From: Selenomonadaceae bacterium
GTDB taxonomy: Bacteria; Bacillota; Negativicutes; Selenomonadales; Selenomonadaceae
Length of the DNA stretch: 64,000 bases
NCBI GenBank assembly: GCA_017515635.1
Contig: JAFWFO010000054.1
Span: forward strand, 1 to 64,000
Direction: 5' to 3'
Shown here: one piece after another, positions 1 to 8,401 of the stretch
How positions within the stretch are numbered: position 1 is the stretch's first letter
Layout: every line of letters starts with the position of its first letter
Notes under the pieces: generated by a model
The model's input: only the letters and a program-made list of their open reading frames with translations
Database searches by the model: none
What the model was told of the DNA's origin: nothing
Program-made: the position numbers and the translations under genes

Positions 1-1312
1 CGATTCAGTCGGCACAATAGGCAAGTCAGCTTTCAGCGGTTGCAGTTCGCTGGCGAGAGTTGTCATTCCTGAAACGGTCGACACAATAAACGAGTCGGCT
101 TTCAGCGGCTGCAGTTCCTTGACGAATATTGTCATTCCCGATTCAGTCGGCACAATAGGCGAGTCAGCCTTCAGCGGCTGCAGTTCCTTGACGAATATTG
201 TCATTCCCGATTCAGTCGGCACAATAGGCAAGTCGGCTTTCAGCGGTTGCAGTTCCTTGACGAATATTGTCATTCCCGATTCAGTCGGCACAATAGGCGA
301 GTCAGCCTTCAGCGGCTGCAGTTCCTTGACGAATATTGTCATTCCCGATTCGGTCACCGGCATAGGCGACGGAGCTTTCAGCGATTGTAGTTCGTTAACG
401 AGCATTGTTATTCCCCAAAAATTAATGCTCAAAGATGGCATGGAAGCGACGATGCAAAAACTTTGTTCTCGGAAAGAACGCCCGCCCGCCGATAACGCTC
501 AAACTCGTGTTGTCGCCAAATCCGATTTGCCGGCATGGGCACAAAAGCAGATTAACAAAAATTATGGCATTGAAAATATCGATTACGCTGAGCCTATTTG
601 CAAAATTTATTCCTACAGCTTTCCGAGCCGTTTTATTCCGCAAGTGAAAATTTTATCGGAGATAGAAATTTCACAACTGATTGAGCGGATGGAATTTTTT
701 TTGGAATGCACAAGTTATCTGAAAAACTTGCCCGAGATATCCTCAGATTTGCTTCAATTTATTGCAAGAGTAGAATATCTTCTGGAAACAAAAGGTCGTT
801 CATCTAAGTTTGATGATTTTTTTAAAAAAGTTCTTGGTGACATCGAAGCGGAATACAATATTCAACAAGCCGGCAAATCAGTTCAAGTGCCCCAAACCTT
901 TTTAAATCGAATCAGCCGTTTGAAAAACACTTCATATCTCGACAAGCTCAATCGATTGGAAAATTTTCTAAAGACGAAAGGTTATCTCGATAAATTTAAT
1001 TCTTCCGTCGAAAAAACGTTGGATGATTTTGAAAAAGCAAATCGTATCAGTCAAGCAATTTCAAAAAATCCCATAATAAATCTGGTTGAACTGCTAAAAA
1101 TTACTTCCGACAAAAAAACAATGGTGGCACCACAGTACATCAATAAACTTAACAGTGATCTTGCTGAAGTTGAAGCTCATATAGAACACGGGATTGAAGC
1201 TTTGATAAGAGAAAAAATCGCTACGAATAAGCGACTGGAAAACCAAAAGCGGGAAATCGAAAACAGAATTACATCCGTCCTGGAAGCCATAGAGATGGCA
1301 AATGTCACTTGA
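1..1312 (+). CDS. BspA-like leucine-rich-repeat protein with coiled-coil tail (5' end outside window)
   Basis: The frame is open from the first bases, so the start lies upstream; the TTG at 119 is only an internal codon. The visible N-terminal part is six 23-residue repeats of the LRR_5/BspA type, each with the pattern IVIPDSVxxIGxxAFSGCSSL. BspA-type repeats usually mediate protein or surface binding. After the repeats comes a module of about 60 residues with KDGMEATMQKL and RVVAKSDLPAWAQ, closely related to the tail of the small membrane protein at 2697-3077. The last 200 residues are Leu/Lys/Glu-rich and probably coiled coil. No membrane anchor or sorting signal is visible. It converges with the operon ending at 1329, only 16 bases away. 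The shared module suggests it belongs to that system; function is otherwise unknown. Confidence 0.8.
   Translation, partial: DSVGTIGKSAFSGCSSLARVVIPETVDTINESAFSGCSSLTNIVIPDSVGTIGESAFSGCSSLTNIVIPDSVGTIGKSAFSGCSSLTNIVIPDSVGTIGESAFSGCSSLTNIVIPDSVTGIGDGAFSDCSSLTSIVIPQKLMLKDGMEATMQKLCSRKERPPADNAQTRVVAKSDLPAWAQKQINKNYGIENIDYAEPICKIYSYSFPSRFIPQVKILSEIEISQLIERMEFFLECTSYLKNLPEISSDLLQFIARVEYLLETKGRSSKFDDFFKKVLGDIEAEYNIQQAGKSVQVPQTFLNRISRLKNTSYLDKLNRLENFLKTKGYLDKFNSSVEKTLDDFEKANRISQAISKNPIINLVELLKITSDKKTMVAPQYINKLNSDLAEVEAHIEHGIEALIREKIATNKRLENQKREIENRITSVLEAIEMANVT
2..415 (+). repeat. Six tandem 69-bp LRR-coding repeats
   Basis: Units begin near 2, 71, 140, 209, 278 and 347. Units 3 to 5 are almost identical at the DNA level, including synonymous positions, while units 2 and 6 diverge. 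That pattern points to recent unit duplication or conversion. The array probably continues upstream of the window. Confidence 0.9.
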
Positions 1313-1328
1313 AATAGTTCTCCCACGT

Positions 1329-1868
1329 TTATGAATTTTTTTGAGCTGTTCGGTTACGGTCGGTCATTTGTTTGAGAATTGCGGGCGGCAAATCGTGCGG
1401 AGAAGAGAAAAAATTTTTTTGAAACGGCACGATGTCATTGTCTTCGTAAATTTTACGGTCGTTCTCACTCATTTTATCAAGAGTAAGTTCGGCGACCGGA
1501 TTTTTCAGTATGTCGATTGCACTGAAAGTCTTATCGTTTTTCAAATCTCGTATGAAAGGCAAAACCCATTCATTCAATTCAGCAACATTGAATGACGTTT
1601 TACGTCCTTGAAATTTCCTGCAAGCGTCTTTGTTCTGTCGATAAAATTCTTCCCGTGTCATTTTTTGACTGAGATATTTATCATAGAATGCCTCAACATT
1701 GCAAAAAATAGGTCTTGTCGAATAAATGCGGCACAAGTTTGATTCTTCGTCCAAGTGCTTGCAAACACCATTCGGCAAGACCATTTCTTTTGCAAAAGAC
1801 GCGTTCCCGATATTTCGACAACAAATGCCGCAACGCTCGCACGGGAAACTTTTTTTTTCGTTACTCAA
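1329..1868 (-). CDS. YkgJ-type cysteine-cluster protein
   Basis: This 179-residue protein starts with CERCGICCRNIG and has further cysteines in VCKHLDE, NLCRIYSTRPIFC and DACRKF. That is the pattern of the YkgJ family (zinc- or iron-chelating cysteine-cluster proteins, biochemical role largely unknown). The start is a TTG with only a weak upstream purine stretch, 21 bases after the stop of the preceding gene, so translational coupling is likely. It is the last gene of the dynamin/AAA operon. A YkgJ protein in this setting may act in metal delivery or redox modification of a partner (inference). The C-terminal half shows no motif I recognise. Confidence 0.7.
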   Translation of the reverse strand: MSNEKKSFPCERCGICCRNIGNASFAKEMVLPNGVCKHLDEESNLCRIYSTRPIFCNVEAFYDKYLSQKMTREEFYRQNKDACRKFQGRKTSFNVAELNEWVLPFIRDLKNDKTFSAIDILKNPVAELTLDKMSENDRKIYEDNDIVPFQKNFFSSPHDLPPAILKQMTDRNRTAQKNS

Positions 1869-1889
1869 GCTTTTTTCTTCGAGGATTTT

Positions 1890-2309
1890 TTAGTCAACGG
1901 GCGTTCTTGTAACTTTCGCTTGCGGTTCGTGAACTTCGTAAGAAATTTCCTTCTTTAAGGATAACTCCTGACGATCTTCTTCTTTGAGACGATTGAGCGA
2001 AAAAATTTTGCTCTCGCCGCTCATTTCCATAATTTCGCCGTCCGTGTTCTTGAAGTAAATCTCAAACGAAGAACGAAAACTGTTGTTGGCGACAAGCTCC
2101 AATTTGTAACGCCCGTCAATGAATTCGTTTCCGTCTTGTATTACGGGCAACATTTTATTGTCGATTGCGTCAGAGGCTCTGTGTGCAAATTCGTCAAGAC
2201 TGATTTGGGGTATGAAGACGTTTCCAAACATTTCCGCCATATCCTTGACGATACTTTCGGTTGCCTTGCCGATGTCTGCCGCCACTTCCATTTTTTTCTC
2301 AATAGCCAA
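1890..2309 (-). CDS. Small soluble protein of the dynamin/AAA operon
   Basis: I do not recognise this protein of about 139 residues. It opens with a charged amphipathic helix (AIEKKMEVAADIGKATE), followed by mixed alpha/beta sequence and a basic tail ending KVTRTPVD. The frame extends to a GTG at 2318, but the GAGG ribosome site lies directly against that codon, so the TTG at 2309, eight bases from the site, is the better start. It sits between the 121-residue protein (stop at 2326) and the YkgJ gene with tight spacing, so it is co-transcribed with the GTPase and ATPase. The tail is only faintly like those of its neighbours. Confidence 0.6.
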   Translation of the reverse strand: MAIEKKMEVAADIGKATESIVKDMAEMFGNVFIPQISLDEFAHRASDAIDNKMLPVIQDGNEFIDGRYKLELVANNSFRSSFEIYFKNTDGEIMEMSGESKIFSLNRLKEEDRQELSLKKEISYEVHEPQAKVTRTPVD

Positions 2310-2325
2310 TTTGGTCACCTCATTT

Positions 2326-2691
2326 TCAAAGCGTTAAATTCAATTCGCGTTCGATCTCTTCGGTTATTTCAACTTCTTCGTCCGAATCAAGTTTTGCTTG
2401 AATTAATTCAGGCAATTCTTTTCGGTAAAGAAAACAATTGTAGGTGAGCTCGATGTAATGGTCGTTTTCCTTGTAGTAAATTTTGGGCGTTATCGCCGTC
2501 ATGTCCTCATTGAGTCGCTTCATTAAAACCAATACCGCCGAATTTTGCTTTCTGGAGCCGTTCGGAAAAAGCTCTGATTCGATAATTTCTCGAATCCACG
2601 ACTTAAATACGTTCCAGTCATTAAAGCACGGCGGAGCCGGAAAACGATGCATACCCGGAAGAACTCCGTCCCACATAATCACTGCAAGCAC
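2326..2691 (-). CDS. Small protein with the operon's shared tail module
   Basis: This 121-residue protein has no recognised family. Its second half (KIYYKENDHYIEL, then RKELPELIQAKLD, then EVEI) aligns with the tail of the next upstream gene product, in which the matching stretches are KLYYQEKGQYIEE and KTELPAWAQKKLD. The N-terminal half is unrelated (MWDGVLPGMHRFPAPP). The start is uncertain: GTG 2691, GTG 2682 or ATG 2676 are all possible, with a GGGG ribosome site best placed for the later ones. The gene begins five bases after the previous stop. The shared tail suggests that both products dock on one partner or with each other (inference). Confidence 0.6.
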   Translation of the reverse strand: MLAVIMWDGVLPGMHRFPAPPCFNDWNVFKSWIREIIESELFPNGSRKQNSAVLVLMKRLNEDMTAITPKIYYKENDHYIELTYNCFLYRKELPELIQAKLDSDEEVEITEEIERELNLTL

Positions 2692-2696
2692 CCCAA

Positions 2697-3077
2697 TCAG
2701 ATCGTCAAAGTCAATTGCTCATTTCTCTGCAAGTCTCTGTCGGCTTCAACTTCGGTGCCGTAACTTTTATCCAGCTTCTTTTGCGCCCACGCCGGCAATT
2801 CTGTTTTGGGAACGACGCGAGTTCGAACTTCCTCGATGTATTGTCCCTTCTCCTGATAGTAAAGCTTGTGCATTGTTGCCGCCATGCCGTCTTTGAGTAC
2901 CTTCATGAAGGTCGCCGCTGCGTGCGCTACGGCTTTCAATGTTGTGAGGAAAAGATTTTTGAGAGCCGTGGCAAAATCTTTCAACCATTTTTTGACGGAG
3001 TCCCAATTTGCCAAAACGGCCATTGCAACCGCAACAGCTCCGAGTCCCAATATTATCGCCGCAATTCCTATGATCAT
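2697..3077 (-). CDS. Small single-span membrane protein with shared tail module
   Basis: This 126-residue protein has a clear N-terminal membrane segment (residues 2-23, IIGIAAIILGLGAVAVAMAV). An amphipathic Lys/Ala helix follows to about residue 60, then the module KDGMAATMHKLYYQE, RTRVVPKTELPAWAQKKLD and a TLTI end. The ATG start is well supported by GGGAGGAA ten bases upstream. The module recurs in the LRR protein and, weaker, in the 121-residue neighbour and at the end of the AAA ATPase. A membrane-anchored adaptor beside a dynamin-like GTPase fits a membrane-acting complex (inference). No named family is recognised. Confidence 0.65.
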   Translation of the reverse strand: MIIGIAAIILGLGAVAVAMAVLANWDSVKKWLKDFATALKNLFLTTLKAVAHAAATFMKVLKDGMAATMHKLYYQEKGQYIEEVRTRVVPKTELPAWAQKKLDKSYGTEVEADRDLQRNEQLTLTI

Positions 3078-3080
3078 TAA

Positions 3081-4067
3081 TTATTCCTCCCCTTTGGATT
3101 TGGAAATTTTGTCGACTTGCGAGTCGTAATATTCTTTGGATACGACGCGCCTTGTAACGTCGGATTCGCCCGACGCATTTGCCCGCTTACTTTCGAGAAT
3201 CTCTTCAACAGCTTGATAGAAATAATCTTTCGGCACGCTTGCGAGTTTGTGTCTTGCCGCTTTAAAAGCTGCGTTCAAAACCGCGTTGGAAATGTCGCTG
3301 CCGGAAATGCCGTCGAATTTTTTTGCAATGTCCGCCGCGTCAAGGTCGGTCGGAAGTTTCGACGGAATGTATTTCTTCCACAGAAGACACCGACAATTTT
3401 CGTCGGGCAACTCAAATTTGACGTGCATTGAAATTCGTCGCATGAACGCGGGGTCAAAGTTGGAAATAAAATTCGTTGCGAAAATGATGAAGTCTTGATA
3501 TTCATTCATGAGCATAAGCATTACCGAGCGCGTTTGGTTGACGCTGACATCTACGGCTTGCGTCATGTTCGTTACGCGTTTGCTCAAAATCGCATCCGCT
3601 TCGTCGAAAAAAATTATACTGCCCGTTCGTTTACCCGCCTCAAAAACTTTTCGGATATTCTTCGGCGTCTCGCCAACATACTTCGACTCAATGTCGGCGT
3701 AATTCACGACGATAATTTTTCGGTTCAAATGTTTTGCAATCGCGTGTGCCGCCATGGTCTTGCCCGTGCCGGGTTCGCCGTAAAGATTTATGCCGATTCG
3801 TTTGGACAGCTTGTGCGTTTCCGAAAGTCCCCAAGTTTCAAAAACGACCTTGCTGTTTTCGGCATAATCGGCCGCATTCAAAATTTGTTCGCGAACTCGT
3901 TCGGGCAAAATCATATCGTCGAAACTGAATTTAGGTGCCACGGGAACAAAAATTTCTTCCGGTTGTTGCTCAGGCTGTGCCGTTTGTTCATGCTTGTTGT
4001 TTTTGACGACTTTGTTTTTTTCGTCTTCATCGTCATTTATTCTGTTGCCAATCCCCAAAGAAATCAC
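3081..4067 (-). CDS. AAA+ ATPase
   Basis: A classic single-domain AAA+ protein of about 328 residues. Walker A is GEPGTGKT (97-104), the aromatic pore loop is YVGET (130-134), Walker B is IIFFDEADA (151-159), a sensor-1 stretch is IIFATN, and the arginine-finger region is PAFMRRIS. The first 45 residues are charged and low in complexity, probably a flexible adaptor-binding segment. The last 28 residues (TRRVVSKEYYDSQ, then KISKSKGEE) weakly echo the RVVxKxELP tail of its neighbours. The family remodels or unfolds protein assemblies as hexamers. The GTG at 4067 overlaps the GTPase stop; a TTG at 4058 has better spacing from the GGAGG site and may be the true start. Confidence 0.85.
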   Translation of the reverse strand: MISLGIGNRINDDEDEKNKVVKNNKHEQTAQPEQQPEEIFVPVAPKFSFDDMILPERVREQILNAADYAENSKVVFETWGLSETHKLSKRIGINLYGEPGTGKTMAAHAIAKHLNRKIIVVNYADIESKYVGETPKNIRKVFEAGKRTGSIIFFDEADAILSKRVTNMTQAVDVSVNQTRSVMLMLMNEYQDFIIFATNFISNFDPAFMRRISMHVKFELPDENCRCLLWKKYIPSKLPTDLDAADIAKKFDGISGSDISNAVLNAAFKAARHKLASVPKDYFYQAVEEILESKRANASGESDVTRRVVSKEYYDSQVDKISKSKGEE

Positions 4068-6721
4068 TCCTCCATTTTTTCCAAGACTTGCCGAATCGAT
4101 TCGACGATAGCTTTTTTGTTCCGGAAATCTTCAATTTGTCGGTCAACGTCGGCGAATTCGCTTGCGCGTATCTTGCGCAGATTTTCTTTCAGCCATTGAT
4201 TGAAAATTGCTTTGCCTTCGTCACTGTTGATACTTTCGCGAATCATTGCAATATTTTTGGCAATGACCGAGGTAAATGCCCGTTCCAAACCGATTGCACG
4301 AATCATGGAATTTAAAGTGATTTCACGCAAAAGTTCAATGTCGTCGTTTAAAACGGAAATCATTTCGTCCTTGTTCGTTGCGCCTCGTACCCCGTTGTTG
4401 AGCTCGTTAATTCTTTCCGCAAGAGTAATCGGCTTAAGCTCGGCACAGAATTTGATAACCGCTTTGTCGACTTGATTATTCTTGCCCGACGCCGACATGC
4501 TTATCCATTGGCTGAGTCCGACAAAACCCGCAAGAGCTTTTTTGAGTCGCGGCAAAAATTTATCCGGCACGTTGACGCGCAAATTGGTTAAGATTGCCGC
4601 CCACGTTTCGAAAGGCAATTTTTCGACCTCAAAGCCGGCGGTCAAATAGCCGCTGTTTTCTTGGAAGAAATTTCTTAACTCCGCTTCGTTTTCTTCGACA
4701 GTGAGAAATTTGAAATCTTTGTGCGTCAAAATTCTTGTGAAAAAAGCCGTCTGCTTTTCGTCGAGCGATCTTGTGTCAACAGGCGATTCATCTTCAACTG
4801 CCGGTTTTTCGTAATAGACCGCAAGCGATTGCAGTTCCGGCATTGTCACGGGATTGGTCAATTTTTGCAGACGCTCAGCCGAAGCGAAGGGAGATTTAAT
4901 CAAAGTCTCAATCAAAGCCGGCGAATAACGCTCAACCAACGGATTGAAGTAACAGTGTTCGCCGTCCGCAATGAGAAGTTTTTGGAAAAGTTCCTTCGTG
5001 TGTTCGGCCAACATTTGACGATCGGGTGAATCTTGAGCCATACCCATGCTGAGTAAAAATTCTTCCGTCAGCGCATCAAATATTTCGGCTTCCTTCGCGT
5101 GTGTTGCTGTCGCGACTTTAAAAACAATATTTTTCTTGAAGTCCAGATGGATTTTTTCGCGAACGACAGAATCAACGCGATTTAAAGCATAGACGTTGTC
5201 CGAGCCGCTTGAAATGCCGTTTTCCGCATCATGGAAAATTTGCGAATCGGCGGTTATCGTCGGGAAAATTTCTTCAATGCCGTCATGCAACAGTGAACTG
5301 AAAGGCATTTCGTCATTTATTCGTTGCAAAAATTCTCGTCCGAGAGTTCCCGCTTTTTTTGAAAAATCGTCCAGAGAGTCTTTGGCTTGCAAAATGTATT
5401 GTTCGCCGCCGTCAATTTCTTCAGGCGCATTGCCTTCATACTTTGACAAAATCTCATCGAAGAAATTTTTTGCCTTGACGATTCCGTTTTCGGCGCGGCG
5501 AGCAAGTATGTCGAAACGTTCGTTGTCGTAGTAATGTTGCAGTTTCGTCCGAAGTTCTTCGATTCCGTCGGGAATATTCCACTCGCGAAGTTTTCCGCCG
5601 ACATCACGCGAACCCCTGGCAATGTCGTCTTGTGATTGTTTGCCGATATTTTCAAGATAAGCCTTGGCCGAGCCACAAATCACGCGTTCTTTTTTCGCCA
5701 ACGCATATTTTGAAACAGAATCATGAATCAACGCGGCTTTGTTGTCTTCAGCGAGTCGAGCATTACCGGCCATGTCCAACTTGTTGCCGAAAACGAAAAC
5801 TTTGTCGCTGAGTGTTATGCCGTCCTCGTCTTGACCTTTTTTGAGCATGTCAAGTTGCGTGCCGGTCAAATTCGGGCGGTCGCCAACGTTCGTCACTAAA
5901 ATAATCGCGTCCGCAGACTTGAGCATATTTTCAGTTTGCTTTTTGTGAAGGTCGGTCGGCGAATCAAAACCGGGCACGTCGTAAAGCACGATGTGTTGCA
6001 TGTCGCTGAGTCCGGTTGATTTTATGATGACCTTTTCAACGGCGTAAGGTTCAGCCGTCCGAAGAACATGACCGCTTTCGTAACCCGAAATGCCCGTCAC
6101 GTATCTGTGAAATTGTTCGTAATCGGTTTGATCTTTTATGCGAAGAAATTCGGGTGGCTTTCCGACAAGGTAAGTTATCGCCTCGCGTTCGCTGGCCATC
6201 ATGCGAATATCTTCAACAGTCGTGCCGTTGTGTTGTTGAAAAAGTGCGGGATTTCTCGTCTTCACATCAGACCAATACCGCTCAAATTTTCGCAGGTCGA
6301 ATTCTTCAAAAGTATCTTCGCCAGTCCAGCCCGTGTCTTTCAACAAACGTTGAAAATTCTCTTCAAATTTTTCTTTGCCGAAAAAATAAATCTCGGCAAT
6401 GTCGTCGTTGCCAGCCCGAATTTCAGTCGTAGTGTACGTGCAACGTTCCGTATATTCGGGCAATAAAACTACGTTGAGCAACGCATTGGCGAGAGTGCTC
6501 TTGCCGGCTTTTTCCAGTCCGACAACAGCAACACTGAATTCTCTTAAACGCAATTTTGTTAAAAGTTCTTCGTGAGCGCGAACCAGTTTGTCAAAACGAG
6601 TGCGAGCTTCATATCGTATGATTTCCCGCCGCCGATCTTTTTCGCGAATTTCCTTGAAAACGTCTCGGATCTTCTCCAGTCTCTCAATAAACCGCTCTTG
6701 CGCGTCATTCCAATTTGTCAT
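4064..6721 (-). CDS. Dynamin-like large GTPase
   Basis: About 885 residues with a dynamin-family GTPase domain near the N-terminus: G1 GLEKAGKST (about 68-76), a Thr-rich switch TYTTTEIR, G3 DVPGFDSP (about 247-254) and G4 GNKLD (about 311-315). The rest is long and helical, as in bacterial dynamin-like proteins, which bind and remodel membranes; some are linked to phage resistance. No transmembrane segment is evident. The frame permits an ATG at 6733, but a GGGGG site lies inside those first codons and is spaced for the ATG at 6721 (MTNWNDAQ), which I prefer. It is the first gene of the operon and overlaps the AAA+ gene. A membrane-remodelling effector driven by its AAA partner is the simplest reading. 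Confidence 0.85.
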   Translation of the reverse strand: MTNWNDAQERFIERLEKIRDVFKEIREKDRRREIIRYEARTRFDKLVRAHEELLTKLRLREFSVAVVGLEKAGKSTLANALLNVVLLPEYTERCTYTTTEIRAGNDDIAEIYFFGKEKFEENFQRLLKDTGWTGEDTFEEFDLRKFERYWSDVKTRNPALFQQHNGTTVEDIRMMASEREAITYLVGKPPEFLRIKDQTDYEQFHRYVTGISGYESGHVLRTAEPYAVEKVIIKSTGLSDMQHIVLYDVPGFDSPTDLHKKQTENMLKSADAIILVTNVGDRPNLTGTQLDMLKKGQDEDGITLSDKVFVFGNKLDMAGNARLAEDNKAALIHDSVSKYALAKKERVICGSAKAYLENIGKQSQDDIARGSRDVGGKLREWNIPDGIEELRTKLQHYYDNERFDILARRAENGIVKAKNFFDEILSKYEGNAPEEIDGGEQYILQAKDSLDDFSKKAGTLGREFLQRINDEMPFSSLLHDGIEEIFPTITADSQIFHDAENGISSGSDNVYALNRVDSVVREKIHLDFKKNIVFKVATATHAKEAEIFDALTEEFLLSMGMAQDSPDRQMLAEHTKELFQKLLIADGEHCYFNPLVERYSPALIETLIKSPFASAERLQKLTNPVTMPELQSLAVYYEKPAVEDESPVDTRSLDEKQTAFFTRILTHKDFKFLTVEENEAELRNFFQENSGYLTAGFEVEKLPFETWAAILTNLRVNVPDKFLPRLKKALAGFVGLSQWISMSASGKNNQVDKAVIKFCAELKPITLAERINELNNGVRGATNKDEMISVLNDDIELLREITLNSMIRAIGLERAFTSVIAKNIAMIRESINSDEGKAIFNQWLKENLRKIRASEFADVDRQIEDFRNKKAIVESIRQVLEKMEE

Positions 6722-6757
6722 ATAAACCCCCATTTTTTTGATAGACGTTGACGAATC

Positions 6758-6786
6758 AATATATTTTGGATGATTTAATGACTCAA
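6758..6786 (-). promoter_or_regulatory. Sigma-A promoter of the dynamin/AAA operon
   Basis: On the minus strand, TTGAGT (6786-6781), a 17-base spacer and TATATT (6763-6758) stand about 35 bases before the preferred GTPase start. It gives this operon its own promoter, separate from the phosphorothioation operon upstream. The rest of the 6734-6940 gap shows no gene or hairpin I would support. Confidence 0.55.
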
Positions 6787-6940
6787 CTGACGATTAATTA
6801 CTTGCGACAATCTCAAAATTCTTGTTTGGCAATTTTGGGTATTTTCGCTAGCAGTAAAGCTTATTTTGACACATTCGACTTACGTCAAGTAATTCTTGCA
6901 TTATTGAATACACTTTTTTATGCTTCTATGAATTTTTATG

Positions 6941-7804
6941 TCATCGAAATTTTTCCAGATATTCCAGCAAACGCGACGGGTCGTCAAAAATTTCCGCGTC
7001 AATCCCCGAAAATTCTTCCGGCGCGTCATCGTCGCTCACGTTCGCTTCCTCATCGTCAAAAACAAATTCCACTTCCTCGGCTTCAAGCAATACAAAATCC
7101 AATTCGTCAGGCGTATCGTCGAAAGAATCAAACTGTGCGGCGTCACATTCAATGTAATCGTTGCCGTACTCTTTGACAGCCGAAAATTTTTGCTCTGTGA
7201 TAAAATCTTCAATTTCCTCGCGTGAAACTTCCTCGTTGCCGGAAAATAAGTCAATGGGCAAAATCGAATAAGCCGTCGGAGTGTTGTTGAAAAAATAATA
7301 CGACCGTGAAAAAAAATTTACCCAGTCGCAAAAATATTCGTTGCCGGCGGTGACGGAAAAATTGGCCACGTTGAGACGCTCCGTAAAATTTTCGTCGTCG
7401 GGCGCATACCAATCAGAAAGCAGACAGCCAAGCCCGTCACACGCAAACGAGAGAATTATTTTGTCCGCGTGCCGAAACAAACAAATCGTCGCCGTCTCGT
7501 CGGAGACCTTATGTATCAGCGCGTGCACATCGTGCGCAGTCTGAGAACGGTCACTAAGCGGCGTTAAAAGATTTGCGGAGAAAAACGCGATGCCGAAAAC
7601 GCTGAACAGGCGCGAAACATTGTCGAAGGCATTGAGCCTGTCGCGTTGTCGAAAGTTGAGCGAAAGATTTTTTTCGTTGTCGAAGTAAACGAACCGGCGG
7701 GCGGAATGATTTGAGAATTCGGGCGCGGCAACGTCGGTATGTCCCGTTCGCGAAAAAAGTTCCAGCGCGTATTCAAAAAATTTTTCCGACTCGATCGAAA
7801 ACAC
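6941..7804 (-). CDS. Unknown protein closing the phosphorothioation operon
   Basis: This 287-residue protein is not recognised. The first 210 residues look like a folded alpha/beta domain rich in aromatics (FFSRSYYFFNN); the last 75 are strongly acidic (EAEEVEFVFDDEEANVSDDD). Such an acidic tail can mimic DNA or bind basic partners, but that is speculation. The start is GTG with an excellent AAGGAGG site seven bases upstream. It is the last gene of the operon, 24 bases after the 189-residue gene. There is no catalytic motif, signal peptide or membrane segment. Its position beside the DndD-like ATPase suggests an accessory or immunity role in the defence cassette. Confidence 0.6.
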   Translation of the reverse strand: MFSIESEKFFEYALELFSRTGHTDVAAPEFSNHSARRFVYFDNEKNLSLNFRQRDRLNAFDNVSRLFSVFGIAFFSANLLTPLSDRSQTAHDVHALIHKVSDETATICLFRHADKIILSFACDGLGCLLSDWYAPDDENFTERLNVANFSVTAGNEYFCDWVNFFSRSYYFFNNTPTAYSILPIDLFSGNEEVSREEIEDFITEQKFSAVKEYGNDYIECDAAQFDSFDDTPDELDFVLLEAEEVEFVFDDEEANVSDDDAPEEFSGIDAEIFDDPSRLLEYLEKFR

Positions 7805-7828
7805 GGCGCGTCCTCCTTCCCGAAAAAT

Positions 7829-8398
7829 TTATCCGATTAACTTGGCAAGCTCAGCTTCGTAGTCGATGCCTTCAAGCTCTTTTTGGAACTCGGTCATCAC
7901 GGAAAAAATCCTTTCAAAATATTCGTCGCGATTGGAGCAATCGGCGGTGAATTTCTCGTACATGATGTCAATGCCGCCGCGAACGTAATCATTGAACAGC
8001 TCCCAATTTTTCTTGCTCTCGTCGATTTTGTCGGGCGACGTGTCATAACGAAAAGCGCGGTCAATTCTCTCGTCCTGCGTAAGTTTTTCGCTGTCGTCCA
8101 AAAGAATGACAAGCCGATAAAGAAATCTGCAGTTGTCCCGTTCGCGAATGAAAGCGTCGGCGTAAATGCGCGCTCTGTCACTTGAGGACGTGTCGGCTTT
8201 GGCTCTGCGACGGTAGCTTATTCCCCAAACCGCCGCATTCATGTACACGTCAATATAACGCTCGAAGATTTTTGCCGACTTGGGATTGTCAGGCTCGTCG
8301 TCGTCCCGCGAATTTTTTTTCGCCAAAAACTTCAATCGTGTGGCGTGTGTGCCGTTAATCGTGTAATCCGATTCAAAAAGTCCGGGATTCTTGCTCAT
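7829..8398 (-). CDS. Unknown helical protein in the phosphorothioation operon
   Basis: A 189-residue, charged, mostly helical protein starting MSKNPGLFESDYTING. It is rich in Arg, Asp and Glu (ARIYADAFIRERDNCRF) with no catalytic motif I can name. It starts three bases after the stop of the DndD-like ATPase and is followed by the 287-residue gene, so all three should be co-translated. Small helical partners often accompany SMC-like defence ATPases, and this could be such a subunit (inference). It is too long for, and unlike, DndE. Family unknown. Confidence 0.6.
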   Translation of the reverse strand: MSKNPGLFESDYTINGTHATRLKFLAKKNSRDDDEPDNPKSAKIFERYIDVYMNAAVWGISYRRRAKADTSSSDRARIYADAFIRERDNCRFLYRLVILLDDSEKLTQDERIDRAFRYDTSPDKIDESKKNWELFNDYVRGGIDIMYEKFTADCSNRDEYFERIFSVMTEFQKELEGIDYEAELAKLIG

Positions 8399-8401
8399 GT
8401 T

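Noticed and set aside
2-415. CRISPR array
   Set aside because: Units are contiguous, in frame and code for LRR repeats; there are no spacers.
6748-7176. Plus-strand frame of 142 residues beginning in the gap before the GTPase operon
   Set aside because: Two thirds of it runs antisense through the 287-residue gene, the later half is low-complexity shadow, and there is no ribosome site.
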